A stretch of 64,000 nt of DNA from Rufibacter roseus (GCF_001647285.1 NZ_LRML01000010.1:1-64000), one strand, 5' to 3'; shown: positions 8,552-16,684, numbered from the stretch's first letter. Numbers and translations are program-made. Notes: generated from the letters alone by a model not told the origin.

Positions 8552-8593
8552 ATGAACCGTATCTGTTTCACCTGTTGTTGTTGTAAAAACTAA
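8552..8593 (+). CDS. Cys-rich 13-residue leader peptide ORF
   Basis: ATG at 8552 opens a short frame that reads MNRICFTCCCCKN and stops at TAA 8591-8593, 7 bases before the ATG of the cysteine desulfurase gene. Five of 13 residues are Cys, four of them consecutive (TGT repeated four times). This has the form of an amino-acid-sensing leader: ribosomes would stall at the Cys codons when charged tRNA-Cys is scarce and so alter expression of the next gene. Poly-cysteine upstream ORFs acting as cysteine-responsive attenuators are known in mycobacteria. I know of no established case of this kind for this lineage. No clear terminator/antiterminator pair is visible in the short 3' part, so coupling through translation of the 7-base junction is more likely. 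Function is inference; the ORF itself is seen directly. Confidence 0.55.
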   Translation: MNRICFTCCCCKN

Positions 8594-8600
8594 GATTTCC

Positions 8601-9743
8601 ATGCGTGTATATTTAGACAATGCGGCCACCACCCCGCTAGACAAAGAAGTTTTTGAGGTTATGGCTCCCTTTATGCTGGAGCACTACGGAAACCCCTCTT
8701 CCATACACGCACACGGCAGGCAGGTACGAGCGGCCATAGAAGGCGCCCGAAAAACAGTGGCAGGCCTGGTGAATGCCTCGCCCTCTGAAATTTTCTTTAC
8801 CTCTGGCGGTACCGAGGCCGATAACCTGGCTATTATCAGCACCATCCGGAGCCTTGGTTTGAAGCACGCCATCACTTCGCCTTTGGAGCACCACGCGGTG
8901 CTGCATTCTTTGGAAGTGCTGGAGAAAAACGGTGAAATTGAGCTGGCCCTACTCAAGGTAGATAGCAAAGGCGTACTTGATTTAGAGCATCTGGAAGAGA
9001 CGCTGGCTAATCAGCCGCGTACGTTTGTCTCTATCATGCACGCCAACAATGAAATTGGTAACCTCAATGACATCCAAACCATAGCCGATATCTGCAAGAA
9101 ACATAATGCGGTTTTCCACTCAGACACGGTGCAGACCATGGGCCACTACCGCCACGATGTGCAGCAACTAGGTTTGAACTTCTTGGTAGGCTCGGCGCAT
9201 AAATTCCATGGGCCCAAAGGCGTTGGTTTTATCTATGTAGATTCCTCAAATAAAATTCATCCGTTAATTCAGGGTGGTTCTCAGGAGCGTAACATGAGGG
9301 GCGGCACCGAGAACGTGTACGGTATCATTGGCTTGGCCAAAGCCCTGGAGATAGCCTATCGCGACATGGATGAGCACCAACAGCACATCCAAAGTTTGAA
9401 AGACCGCATGCTTCATCAGCTGCGCGAGCAAATTGAAGATGTGCAGTTCAATGGCCTTTCCGCCGAAGCCGATAAGAGTCTTTACACCGTGCTAAACGTG
9501 TGTTTGCCGGCCTCAGAGATAAACGAAATGCTCCTCTTTAACCTAGACATTCAGAAAATCTCTGCCTCGGGCGGGAGCGCCTGCACCAGCGGCGTAGACT
9601 TAGGGTCTCACGTGCTGCGTGCTGTGGGCTCAGACATGAACCGCGGCAATGTGCGCTTCTCGTTCAGCAAGTACAACACCCCTGAAGAAATTGATTATAC
9701 CGTGGCTGCTTTGGCTAAACTTTACCAGAAAGAAACGGCCTAA
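8601..9743 (+). CDS. Cysteine desulfurase (NifS/IscS family)
   Basis: This 380-residue PLP enzyme converts L-cysteine to alanine and a protein persulfide that supplies sulfur for Fe-S clusters and tRNA thiolation. It opens with the family hallmark YLDNAATTPLDKEV. Other landmarks are HANNEIGN, the PLP-lysine motif GSAHKFHGPKGVGF (Lys near residue 205), the QERNMRGGTENV loop, and the catalytic Cys in GGSACTSG near residue 328. The short catalytic loop pattern fits the IscS/NifS-type (class I) enzymes. It begins 7 bases after the stop codon of a Cys-rich leader ORF, which suggests regulation by cysteine supply. A hypothetical membrane protein gene follows after 18 bases. Confidence 0.95.
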   Translation: MRVYLDNAATTPLDKEVFEVMAPFMLEHYGNPSSIHAHGRQVRAAIEGARKTVAGLVNASPSEIFFTSGGTEADNLAIISTIRSLGLKHAITSPLEHHAVLHSLEVLEKNGEIELALLKVDSKGVLDLEHLEETLANQPRTFVSIMHANNEIGNLNDIQTIADICKKHNAVFHSDTVQTMGHYRHDVQQLGLNFLVGSAHKFHGPKGVGFIYVDSSNKIHPLIQGGSQERNMRGGTENVYGIIGLAKALEIAYRDMDEHQQHIQSLKDRMLHQLREQIEDVQFNGLSAEADKSLYTVLNVCLPASEINEMLLFNLDIQKISASGGSACTSGVDLGSHVLRAVGSDMNRGNVRFSFSKYNTPEEIDYTVAALAKLYQKETA

Positions 9744-9761
9744 TATTTTATCAGAATTATA

Positions 9762-10229
9762 GTGACAATTCCCCTTGAACCATGGCTTCAGCAAACGGCG
9801 CTGGAGCTGGAAAACCGTTCTCAGTTATACAAAGAGCAGGAGCTTAAAAACTATTTCGTGCCTTTCCTCCGGAATCTGCTGACTAAGCTTCCCTCACTAC
9901 CCGCCTCTGACCAGGAGCTTGTCAGCCTGCAGCAGAAAATTGAGGAATTGGTAAGTTTGATACCGCCCACGTACGATGTGAAAAGCAAGGAATACCGAGT
10001 GTACCTGAGTAAAGTAGATTCTCTGAAAAGCAAACTGAAGGAGCGCTTCAAATTGGTAAGGAAGGGACATTATAAAACTATCTGGCTTCCGCTTGGTATT
10101 GCCATTGGATTGCCCTGGGGAGCAGCATTCAAAAACATTGCTATGGGTATTCCCATTGGGCTTTGTTTGGGGTTGTTTATAGGTAGCTACCTAGACAGCA
10201 AAGCCGAAAAAGAAGGCCGCGTCATTTAA
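9762..10229 (+). CDS. Hypothetical protein with glycine-rich membrane hairpin
   Basis: The 155-residue product is not recognised. Residues 1-100 are charged and helical, with hydrophobic spacing suggestive of a coiled coil (LVSLQQKIEELVSLI, VDSLKSKLKERFKLV). Residues about 105-145 form two Gly/Ala-rich membrane segments (IWLPLGIAIGLPWGAAF and IAMGIPIGLCLGLFIGSYL), a glycine-zipper-like hairpin, with a charged C-terminal tail. The start is GTG at 9762, 18 bases after the desulfurase stop, so it probably belongs to that operon. An F1 palindrome follows the stop codon. The topology suggests a cytoplasmic coiled-coil head anchored at the inner membrane. Confidence 0.75.
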   Translation: MTIPLEPWLQQTALELENRSQLYKEQELKNYFVPFLRNLLTKLPSLPASDQELVSLQQKIEELVSLIPPTYDVKSKEYRVYLSKVDSLKSKLKERFKLVRKGHYKTIWLPLGIAIGLPWGAAFKNIAMGIPIGLCLGLFIGSYLDSKAEKEGRVI

Positions 10230-10257
10230 TCTACTACTGTTGATGATTAGTAAAGAA

Positions 10258-10300
10258 AGCCTGTTTTGCTGTTTTTAGAAAAACAGCCCCAAAACAGGCT
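10258..10300. repeat. F1 palindromic repeat
   Basis: Arms AGCCTGTTTTG and CAAAACAGGCT enclose an inner GCTGTTTTT/AAAAACAGC stem. The right arm is followed by TTTTT, making this copy a plausible plus-strand terminator for the 9762-10229 gene. Confidence 0.8.
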
Positions 10301-10341
10301 TTTTAGTTGCCGGTGTAGCTGAATATCAAGGAGTCTCGTAG

Positions 10342-10349
10342 TAGCTTTG
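10342..10349 (+). promoter_or_regulatory. Putative -7 element of the Sua5 gene
   Basis: TAGCTTTG followed by C matches the TAnnTTTG consensus and lies 20 bases before the ATG at 10369. No TTG is present at the preferred spacing. Confidence 0.4.
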
Positions 10350-10368
10350 CAAAATAGTTAGTTTAGAA

Positions 10369-11337
10369 ATGGCAGACATTGGCAAAAACCTACAACGGGC
10401 AGCCGCATATTTAACCCAAGGCGATTTAGTCGCCATACCCACTGAAACCGTGTATGGTTTAGCAGCCAACGCCTTTGATGAGGCTGCCGTGGTCAAGATA
10501 TTTGAGGCGAAGCAGCGCCCGGCGTTTGACCCGCTCATTGTGCACACACATTCCATAGAGGAAGTCACTAACATTGCGCGCGAAGTACCTGATGTAGCCT
10601 ACCAGCTAGCTGAAAAGTTTATGCCTGGGCCCCTCACGCTCATTTTGCCCAAAGCCGAACGCATTCCGTTGCTCGTTACCTCCGGCCACAACAGTGTGGG
10701 CGTACGCATACCTCGGCACCCGCTCACGCTGGAGCTGCTGCGTCAATTGCCTTTCCCGCTGGCGGCCCCCAGTGCCAATCCTTTCGGGTACGTAAGCCCT
10801 ACTTCTGCGCAGCATGTGCAAGACCAGTTAGGAGGGCGGCTACCTTATATTTTAGACGGCGGTGAGTGCCAGATAGGGCTGGAATCTACCATTCTGCGGT
10901 TAAATGGAGATGAGGTGGAAGTGTTGCGCTTAGGCGGTTTGGCGCTGGAGGAATTGGCCGAGGTGATACAGGTATCTGAAGCAAAAATCAGGACGTCATC
11001 TTCAAACCCGACTGCCCCCGGCATGCTCAGCAGCCACTACGCCCCCCGTAGAAGAGTGCTGCTCGGGAGCATTGAAACCGACTTGCCTAATTTTGATGCC
11101 GCACGCGTAGGTATTATTTCCTTGCAGAAGCTGTTCCCATCAGTGCCGCTGGAACATCAAATCCAACTTTCCGCCACCGGTAATGTAAACGAAGCTGCCA
11201 AAAACCTCTTCTCCGCCCTCCGCTACTTAGATAGTCAAAACATAGACTTCATTCTTGCGGAACCTATGCCCAAACAAGGCCTGGGCCGCGCCATCAACGA
11301 CCGGCTGCAACGGGCAAGTTTTCAGGCAGAAGAATAA
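10369..11337 (+). CDS. L-threonylcarbamoyladenylate synthase (Sua5/YrdC)
   Basis: This 322-residue cytosolic enzyme makes threonylcarbamoyl-AMP from Thr, bicarbonate and ATP, the first step of the t6A tRNA modification. Residues about 10-200 are the YrdC/TsaC domain, with GDLVAIPTETVYGLAANAFD, IFEAKQRPAFDPLIVHTHS, FMPGPLTLILPK, VGVRIPRHPL and APSANPFGYVSPT. About residues 210-322 form the Sua5-specific C-terminal domain, including the linker motif PGMLSSHYAPRR. The length therefore fits the two-domain Sua5 type and not the short TsaC type. It has its own promoter-like element and is convergent with the S9 peptidase gene. Confidence 0.94.
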   Translation: MADIGKNLQRAAAYLTQGDLVAIPTETVYGLAANAFDEAAVVKIFEAKQRPAFDPLIVHTHSIEEVTNIAREVPDVAYQLAEKFMPGPLTLILPKAERIPLLVTSGHNSVGVRIPRHPLTLELLRQLPFPLAAPSANPFGYVSPTSAQHVQDQLGGRLPYILDGGECQIGLESTILRLNGDEVEVLRLGGLALEELAEVIQVSEAKIRTSSSNPTAPGMLSSHYAPRRRVLLGSIETDLPNFDAARVGIISLQKLFPSVPLEHQIQLSATGNVNEAAKNLFSALRYLDSQNIDFILAEPMPKQGLGRAINDRLQRASFQAEE

Positions 11338-11393
11338 AGCTTCTGGTCTAAACCTATGTTGAAAACTTCAGCCCCAGATACATCGTCGCAGTT

Positions 11394-11428
11394 CCTTCTC
11401 CCTCAGGGAGAAGGTTAGGATGAGGGGC
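11394..11428 (+). repeat. F4 repeat, copy 1
   Basis: A hairpin with TTCTCCCT/AGGGAGAA arms is followed by GGTTAGGATGAGGGG. The same unit recurs at 45868-45902. A very similar short repeat is common in intergenic DNA of many bacteria. This copy is followed by a weak F1-like stretch (about 11426-11454) and then an F2 copy. Confidence 0.7.
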
Positions 11429-11454
11429 AGTTTTTCAGAAAAGAAGCTAAAAGC

Positions 11455-11505
11455 GCCTGCTCAAAAGACCTAGCAGTGTCTTCCAGACCTGCTAGTGTCT
11501 GTGCC
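11455..11505 (-). repeat. F2 hairpin repeat, copy 1
   Basis: On the minus strand it reads GGCACAGACACTAGCAGG, a short loop, then AGACACTGCTAGGTCTTTTG. The arms CTAGCAG/CTGCTAG form a hairpin. Three further copies lie at 14029, 45967 and 58190, all on the plus strand. A weak F1-like half follows at about 11518-11549. Confidence 0.75.
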
Positions 11506-11548
11506 CAAAGCTTTTTTGCGCTCTTTTTGAAAAAGTAGGCCAAAAACG

Positions 11549-11580
11549 AAAGCGCCAGCTCTTTATAGAGCTGCGCTTTA
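11549..11580 (-). terminator. Terminator-like hairpin after the S9 peptidase gene
   Basis: The inverted repeat AAAGCG-CAGCTCT/AGAGCTG-CGCTTT is followed on the minus strand by a T-rich run (TTTCGTTTTT), 20 bases after the stop codon at 11600. Confidence 0.6.
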
Positions 11581-11599
11581 TCATTATATAAACTTCAGC

Positions 11600-13798
11600 T
11601 TATAGGTTCTTCAGCACGAAGTCAGTCATTTTAGTGAACAGGTGGATACTGGTGTTGCCGCCGCTAATGCCATGATGCCGGTTAGGGTAGTAGGCACTGT
11701 CAAAAGGTTTATTCGCTTTTACCAAGGCATTTACCATTTCAATGGAATTTTGGAAGTGCACATTATCATCACCGGTGCCGTGAATGAGCAGGTACTTGCC
11801 ACGCAGCCTGTCGGCAAAGAATACCGGTGAATTCTGGTCATACCCATCAGGGTTTTCCTGTGGCGTTTTCAGGAAACGCTCGGTGTAAATGGTGTCATAG
11901 AAGCGCCAGTTGGTCACCGGAGCCACCGCAATAGCGGCTTTGAACACATCGGCTCCTTTGGTAATGGCCAGTGAACTCATGTAGCCCCCGAAGCTCCAGC
12001 CCCAGATACCAATACGGTCTTTGTCTACAAACGGTAAACCACCTAAATGTTTGGCGCCTTCAATCTGGTCTATGGTTTCATAATGCCCCAAGTTGCCGTA
12101 GGTTAATTTTTTGAAGTCTGAGCCACGGCCACCGGTGCCACGGTTGTCAATAACGGCAATAATGTAGCCTTGCTGCGTGAGGTAGCTGTGCCATAAGTAG
12201 TTGCGGCCACCCCAGCTGTCTACCACCTGCTGGCTGCCCGGGCCGCCGTACAGGAACATCAAAACCGGGTACTTCTTGTTCGGGTCAAAATCAACGGGTT
12301 TAATGGTGTAGCCGTTCAGGGTCACATCGTCTTTGGTCTTAAACTGGAAGAATTCAGCCTTCGGAATGCTGTAGTTCGTCAATGTGGTTTTAAGCCGCTC
12401 ATTTTGCTCCAGCACTTTCACCTGCTTGCCGGCAGCGGTATATAAACTTACTGTTACCGGGGTGTTGATGGTGCTGTGGTAATCTATGAAATAGCTGTAG
12501 TCGCGGCTCATGTTGATAGAGTGCGAGCCTTTGGCTGGGGTAAGATTTTTCTTCCCTTTACCGTTCAGCTTGATGCTGTACAGGTGTCGCTCCAGCGGTG
12601 ATACCTCAGTGGAGGAGTAGTACACCAAGCCATTTTTCTCGTCTACGCCATAGAAGTTGTCAACCTCCCAGTTGCCCTTGGTGATTTGGCGCACCAGTTT
12701 GCCGTTCAAATCATACAGGTACAGGTGCTTAAAGCCGTCTCTCTCTGAGCTGAACACAAACTGTTTGCCGTTTTTCAGGTAAGTAAGGTCATCATTAATG
12801 TCTACATAGGCTTTGTCTTTATCCGTTAGAACCACTTTGCTTTGTCCGGTTTTAGAATCGGCGTGCAGAATCTCCAGCGTGTTCTGCAGGCGGTTCATGC
12901 GGCGGATAGACAGTAGGTTAGGTGTGTTGGTCCAGTTGATGCGCGGAATGTACTGGTCGTTCTCCGGCCCAACGTCCATTTTGGTTGATTTTCCAGTTTT
13001 TAGGTCGAAAACGGAAATAGAGACAATGGCATTTTTTTCACCGGCTTTCGGGTATTTGAATTTGTAGTCCTGCGGATAAAGCGGACCCCACACTTGCATG
13101 TTATATTCGGGTACTTGGCTCTCGTCAAAGGTGTAGTAGGCAATTTGCGTACCGTCCGGCGACCAAAAGAACGCCTGCGCGAACCCGAATTCCTCTTCAT
13201 ACACCCAATCGGTGGAGCCGTTGATGATGAAGTTCCACTTGCCGTCAGTAGTAATCTGGCGCTCCTGCATGGTGGCCATGTCTACATAGAACAGGTTGTT
13301 GTCACGCACAAATGCCACAAACTTGTTATCAGGCGAGAAGGTAGCGTAGCTCTGTTTACCGCCTTGGCTCAGCTTCTGCAGTTTTTGGTTTTCACGGTCG
13401 TACACGTAGAAATGGCCTTTGCTGCTGCGGCGGTAGATAGGCTCATGCTCGGTTTCAAATAAGATTTTGGTTTCGTCTCCGCTGAAGCCGAAGTCATCAT
13501 AATCCAAAATCTTGTCGTTGATTTTTAGGGCATCGCCTTTTAAAATGATGCTGTGTGTTTGCCCGCTGCGTACGTCTACCTGCACAATGTCCACGGCTTT
13601 GGTGGCTTGGTCAGCCACTTGAGAGGAGTAGAATTGGCCGTCTCGCATCCAGTTGACGCCGTACACCGAGCGCGCCTGAAACGTGCCCTTTCTAAAGATA
13701 TCGTCTAAGGTGAATTCCTGTTTTTGCTGGGCTTGTGCGCCTCCTGCCAAAGCAAGGCAGAATACCGCCCACAGCAGACGGTTAAATGTATGTTTCAT
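11600..13798 (-). CDS. S9 family dipeptidyl-peptidase IV
   Basis: This exported 732-residue serine peptidase should remove dipeptides (X-Pro or X-Ala) from the N-terminus of peptides in the periplasm. Residues 1-23 are a signal peptide ending AQA. Residues about 40-480 form the beta-propeller (DPPIV N-terminal domain) with GSTDWVYEEEFGF and SPDGTQIAYYTFDESQV, where the Glu pair binds the substrate amino terminus. The alpha/beta-hydrolase domain follows, with the nucleophile in GWSFGGYMS (near residue 600), the Asp in GTGDDNVHF and the His in YPNRHHG near residue 708. All catalytic residues are present. The gene stands alone, flanked by repeat-rich intergenic regions. Confidence 0.95.
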   Translation of the reverse strand: MKHTFNRLLWAVFCLALAGGAQAQQKQEFTLDDIFRKGTFQARSVYGVNWMRDGQFYSSQVADQATKAVDIVQVDVRSGQTHSIILKGDALKINDKILDYDDFGFSGDETKILFETEHEPIYRRSSKGHFYVYDRENQKLQKLSQGGKQSYATFSPDNKFVAFVRDNNLFYVDMATMQERQITTDGKWNFIINGSTDWVYEEEFGFAQAFFWSPDGTQIAYYTFDESQVPEYNMQVWGPLYPQDYKFKYPKAGEKNAIVSISVFDLKTGKSTKMDVGPENDQYIPRINWTNTPNLLSIRRMNRLQNTLEILHADSKTGQSKVVLTDKDKAYVDINDDLTYLKNGKQFVFSSERDGFKHLYLYDLNGKLVRQITKGNWEVDNFYGVDEKNGLVYYSSTEVSPLERHLYSIKLNGKGKKNLTPAKGSHSINMSRDYSYFIDYHSTINTPVTVSLYTAAGKQVKVLEQNERLKTTLTNYSIPKAEFFQFKTKDDVTLNGYTIKPVDFDPNKKYPVLMFLYGGPGSQQVVDSWGGRNYLWHSYLTQQGYIIAVIDNRGTGGRGSDFKKLTYGNLGHYETIDQIEGAKHLGGLPFVDKDRIGIWGWSFGGYMSSLAITKGADVFKAAIAVAPVTNWRFYDTIYTERFLKTPQENPDGYDQNSPVFFADRLRGKYLLIHGTGDDNVHFQNSIEMVNALVKANKPFDSAYYPNRHHGISGGNTSIHLFTKMTDFVLKNL

Positions 13799-14028
13799 TT
13801 GTTTGTTAAGAAGTTCGTAGCCTTAAAAATAGGCAAATTATTTAAGAATGGCAGAAGGGAACAAGCGTTCGTTTTTGATTGTCGGTTGTTTGTTGTTGAT
13901 TGTTTAGGGAAGAGGGAGGTTGTGCTTAGAGTTAGCGCCAGCGCTCTACGCTCAAGAGGACAGCCAATCTCCAGATTGGCGTTGGACGAATTACGTGGCA
14001 AGGATGGACACCTATAGAAACTGCTGTT

Positions 14029-14080
14029 GGCATAGACACTAGCAGGTCTGAAAGACACTGCTAGGCCTTTTGAGCAGGTG
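14029..14080 (+). repeat. F2 hairpin repeat, copy 2
   Basis: GGCATAGACACTAGCAGG, then a loop, then AGACACTGCTAGGCCTTTTG. The stem arms CTAGCAG/CTGCTAG are identical to copy 1. It runs directly into an F1 copy. Confidence 0.75.
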
Positions 14081-14117
14081 TTTTTGAGCTATTTTCTGGA
14101 AAAGAGGCTTAAAACGC
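14078..14117. repeat. F1 palindromic repeat
   Basis: GTGTTTTTGAGCTATTTT, loop CTGG, then AAAAGAGGCTTAAAACGC. It is fused to the 3' end of F2 copy 2. Confidence 0.75.
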
Positions 14118-14180
14118 ATTTATACGAATATCAAATTGTTTTCTATTCTTAGAAGCCGTTTAGAATTTTCTTATAAAGGA

Positions 14181-14280
14181 CTGGCGCAAGCGTCCGCTTG
14201 TGCCTTAAAAAGAGCTTCTGTTTCTGGACTGTTTTTATAAAAGTAGCCCAAAAACGTCGCACAAGCGGACGCTTGCGCCA
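14181..14280. repeat. Composite F3-F1-F3 inverted-repeat element
   Basis: A 100-base unit bounded by inverted arms CTGGCGCAAGCGTCCGCTTG and its complement, with an F1 core at about 14224-14258 (GTTTTTATAAAAGTAGCC). A second unit of almost the same size and design lies at 43338-43438. Confidence 0.8.
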
Positions 14281-14378
14281 TGTAAACGCAATAAAATAAA
14301 CCTGAAATGAATGCTTTAAACAGGTTCTTAGATAACAATCAACAATCAGCAACCAACAATCAAAACAACAACTAATAA

Positions 14379-15821
14379 TCAAAGTTTTACGCACACGTTC
14401 TGCGGCTCGGTGAAAAACCGCAGTACTTCCCAACCACCTTCACGGCCCACGCCACTTTGTTTCATGCCACCGAAGGGAGTGCGCAAATCGCGGAGGAGCC
14501 ATGTGTTCACCCACACAATGCCCGATTGCAAAGAATGTGCTACGCGGTGGGCGCGGGTAAGGTCTTGGGTCCAGACGGAGGCGGCAAGGCCATAGTCAGT
14601 GTAATTGGCGAAGTGAACGGCTTCTTCCTCAGAATCAAAAGGTCTTAGCGTGACCACTGGTCCAAAGATTTCTTCAGTGTTGGTGCGGCAGGAGTGGGAG
14701 AGACTTTCGAATACAGTTGGCTGCAGAAAATACCCGTTAGCGCAGCGGCCTTCCATCCGCACGCGTTCGCCACCGGTGAGCAAGGTGCCACCTTCTTCTT
14801 TGGCCAATGCAATGTAGTTCATTACTTTCTGCAGGTGTTGTTCTGAGACCAAAGCGCCTAGTTTAGTGTCAACTGCTAAAGGGTCACCCACTTGCAAGTT
14901 CCTTACTTTCTCCAGAAAAGCAGTTTTAAATTTCTCATATAGTGGGCGTTCTACCAGAATGCGGGAGCCACACAGGCAGATTTGCCCTTGGTTTGCGAAA
15001 GCAGCCCGAACAGCGGTGTCTACTGTTTTTTCAAAGTCGCAGTCGGCAAATATGATGGTGGCGTTTTTGCCTCCTAACTCAAGTGACAGTTTCTTGAACA
15101 TAGGAGCAGCTACCTGCGCAATGGCTTTACCGGTTTGGGTGCCGCCGGTAAAGGAGATGGCTTTGACTTCTGGGTGTGCCACCATAGCTGCGCCCACTTT
15201 GGGGCCGGTGCCGTGCACAATGTTCAGTACCCCCGCCGGAAGACTAGCTTCCACGCAAAGTTCCGCCAGCAGATGGGCCGTGTACGGAGTTATTTCAGAG
15301 GGCTTGGCCACCACGCAATTTCCGGCGGCCAGGGCCGGCGCAATCTTCCAGGTAAATAAATAAAGCGGGAGGTTCCACGGGGAAATGCACGCCACCACGC
15401 CCAACGGTCTGCGCACGGTGTAGTTCACCGCCACCCCCTCCATAAAGTGCGACTCAGACGCGAAATGCTGAATGCCCGTTCCGAAAAAATGCAGGTTACT
15501 GCTGGCGCGGGGAATGTCTATTGTCTTGGCGAGTTGCAGGGGCTTGCCATTGTCAGTGGTCTCGGCTTCAGCCAAACGATCTAGATTCTGGTCAATCAGC
15601 TCCGAGAGCCGCATCAGGTGACGACCCCGCTTTTCCGCCGGCAGCACAGACCAAGACGGGAATGCCGCCTGTGCCGCTTCCACCGCCGCCTGCACATCCC
15701 GCTCATCAGAATCAGGTATCTGAGAGAAAACCCCGCCCGTGGCTGGATTTATGTTTGGCAAATATGTACCAGAGGCAGGCGGGGAGAAGGTGCCGTTGAT
15801 GTAGTTCTGGAGGTGCAGCAT
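14379..15821 (-). CDS. Probable 2-aminomuconate 6-semialdehyde dehydrogenase
   Basis: This is a 480-residue NAD-dependent aldehyde dehydrogenase. Family landmarks are the NAD-site motifs ISPWNLPLYLFTWK and SFTGGTQTGKAI, the general-base segment LELGGKNATIIF, and the catalytic Cys in NQGQICLCGSRILV near residue 288. The ICLCGSRI signature resembles the ALDH8/AMSDH group that oxidises 2-aminomuconate semialdehyde, the product of ACMS decarboxylase. Genes for that decarboxylase, for 3-hydroxyanthranilate dioxygenase, and for kynureninase and kynurenine monooxygenase all lie within 21 kb, which supports this role. 2-Hydroxymuconate semialdehyde dehydrogenase is the main alternative. The SDR gene lies 74 bases upstream on the same strand. 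Confidence 0.85.
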   Translation of the reverse strand: MLHLQNYINGTFSPPASGTYLPNINPATGGVFSQIPDSDERDVQAAVEAAQAAFPSWSVLPAEKRGRHLMRLSELIDQNLDRLAEAETTDNGKPLQLAKTIDIPRASSNLHFFGTGIQHFASESHFMEGVAVNYTVRRPLGVVACISPWNLPLYLFTWKIAPALAAGNCVVAKPSEITPYTAHLLAELCVEASLPAGVLNIVHGTGPKVGAAMVAHPEVKAISFTGGTQTGKAIAQVAAPMFKKLSLELGGKNATIIFADCDFEKTVDTAVRAAFANQGQICLCGSRILVERPLYEKFKTAFLEKVRNLQVGDPLAVDTKLGALVSEQHLQKVMNYIALAKEEGGTLLTGGERVRMEGRCANGYFLQPTVFESLSHSCRTNTEEIFGPVVTLRPFDSEEEAVHFANYTDYGLAASVWTQDLTRAHRVAHSLQSGIVWVNTWLLRDLRTPFGGMKQSGVGREGGWEVLRFFTEPQNVCVKL

Positions 15822-15895
15822 AAAGGATGCTAAAAGTTAGACGCTGGATGTAAGACACAAGACTCAGGACTCGCTACTCAGAACTCAAGACTCTT

Positions 15896-16684
15896 CTAAA
15901 GGTTTCCGGTCCGGCCGCCGTCTACGGGTATGTTGACGCCGTTGATGTAGCCTGCCGCCGGGGAAGCCAGAAAAGCCGCCGCGGCCGCTACCTCGTGAGG
16001 CTCCGCGAAACGGTTGGCCGGAATGCCCGCCAATATTTCCTGCTCTACTTCCTCTCTAGAGAGTCCGGTCTTCTGCATTTTGCTTTCAATCAGGGCATGG
16101 TGCCGTGCCGTGACCGTGGCGCCAGGCAAAACGTTGTTCACTGTAATGCCAAAGGGAGCAAGCTCAAAAGACAAAGTTTTCGCCCAGTTGGCTACGGCGC
16201 CTCTTATGGTGTTAGACACGCCCAAACCTTTAATGGGCTGCTTCACCGAAGTAGAAATAATGTTGATGATGCGCCCGTATTCTGCTTTTTTCATATATGG
16301 CACCACCGCCTGCGCCAGAATATGGTTACAGATGAGGTGGGCGGCGAAAGCTTTCTCAAACTCATCAACGGCGGCGTCTATGGCTGGCCCGCCTGCCGGT
16401 CCGCCAGTGTTGTTAACCAGAATATGCACCTGCCCAACCTCTTGTAAATGTTTTTCCACCTGTTCCTGCACCTCCTGCGGACGGGTAAAGTCTGCCACCA
16501 GGTACTTGTGTAACTGTCCGCTGGAAACATCTAGCTGAAGCAGGCTTTTCTGGAGGCGTTCTTCACTGCGGGCAACTAAAGTAACGGTGGCACCTAATTG
16601 AGCTAGTTCTAAGGCAACGGCTTGTCCAATGCCTTGGGAGCTGCCGCACACAATGGCGTGCTTGTGCTGTAAGTTTAAATCCAT
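15896..16684 (-). CDS. SDR-family protein with altered catalytic motif
   Basis: A 262-residue protein with a Rossmann N-terminus (HAIVCGSSQGIGQAVALEL) and the NNTGG and PVDGG segments of classical short-chain dehydrogenases. Where the family normally has YxxxK after the catalytic Ser, this protein reads SNTIRGAV, so the usual Tyr and Lys appear to be replaced. This is seen in a beta-ketoacyl-reductase-like SDR subgroup of uncertain activity. It sits between the genes for aminomuconate-semialdehyde dehydrogenase (same strand, 74 bases away) and 3-hydroxyanthranilate dioxygenase (divergent), so a role in kynurenine catabolism is likely. The reaction cannot be assigned. Confidence 0.85.
   Translation of the reverse strand: MDLNLQHKHAIVCGSSQGIGQAVALELAQLGATVTLVARSEERLQKSLLQLDVSSGQLHKYLVADFTRPQEVQEQVEKHLQEVGQVHILVNNTGGPAGGPAIDAAVDEFEKAFAAHLICNHILAQAVVPYMKKAEYGRIINIISTSVKQPIKGLGVSNTIRGAVANWAKTLSFELAPFGITVNNVLPGATVTARHHALIESKMQKTGLSREEVEQEILAGIPANRFAEPHEVAAAAAFLASPAAGYINGVNIPVDGGRTGNL

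Larger units (their letters stand above)
13799..14378. other. Repeat-rich intergenic region, no gene seen
   Basis: This 580-base stretch between the S9 peptidase and the aldehyde dehydrogenase contains no convincing ORF. It holds, in order: a TTGATTGT-rich tract (13875-13905), a GCCAATCT-CC-AGATTGGC palindrome (13963-13980), an F2 copy, an F1 copy, a composite F3-F1-F3 element, and an AACAATCAACAATC-rich tract (14334-14369) that is the inverse of the first. The layout is therefore roughly mirror-symmetrical. Confidence 0.7.

Noticed and set aside
15896-16684. SDR gene as kynurenine formamidase
   Set aside because: The fold is a Rossmann SDR; known formamidases are alpha/beta-hydrolases or metal-dependent cyclase-type enzymes, and no such motif is present.
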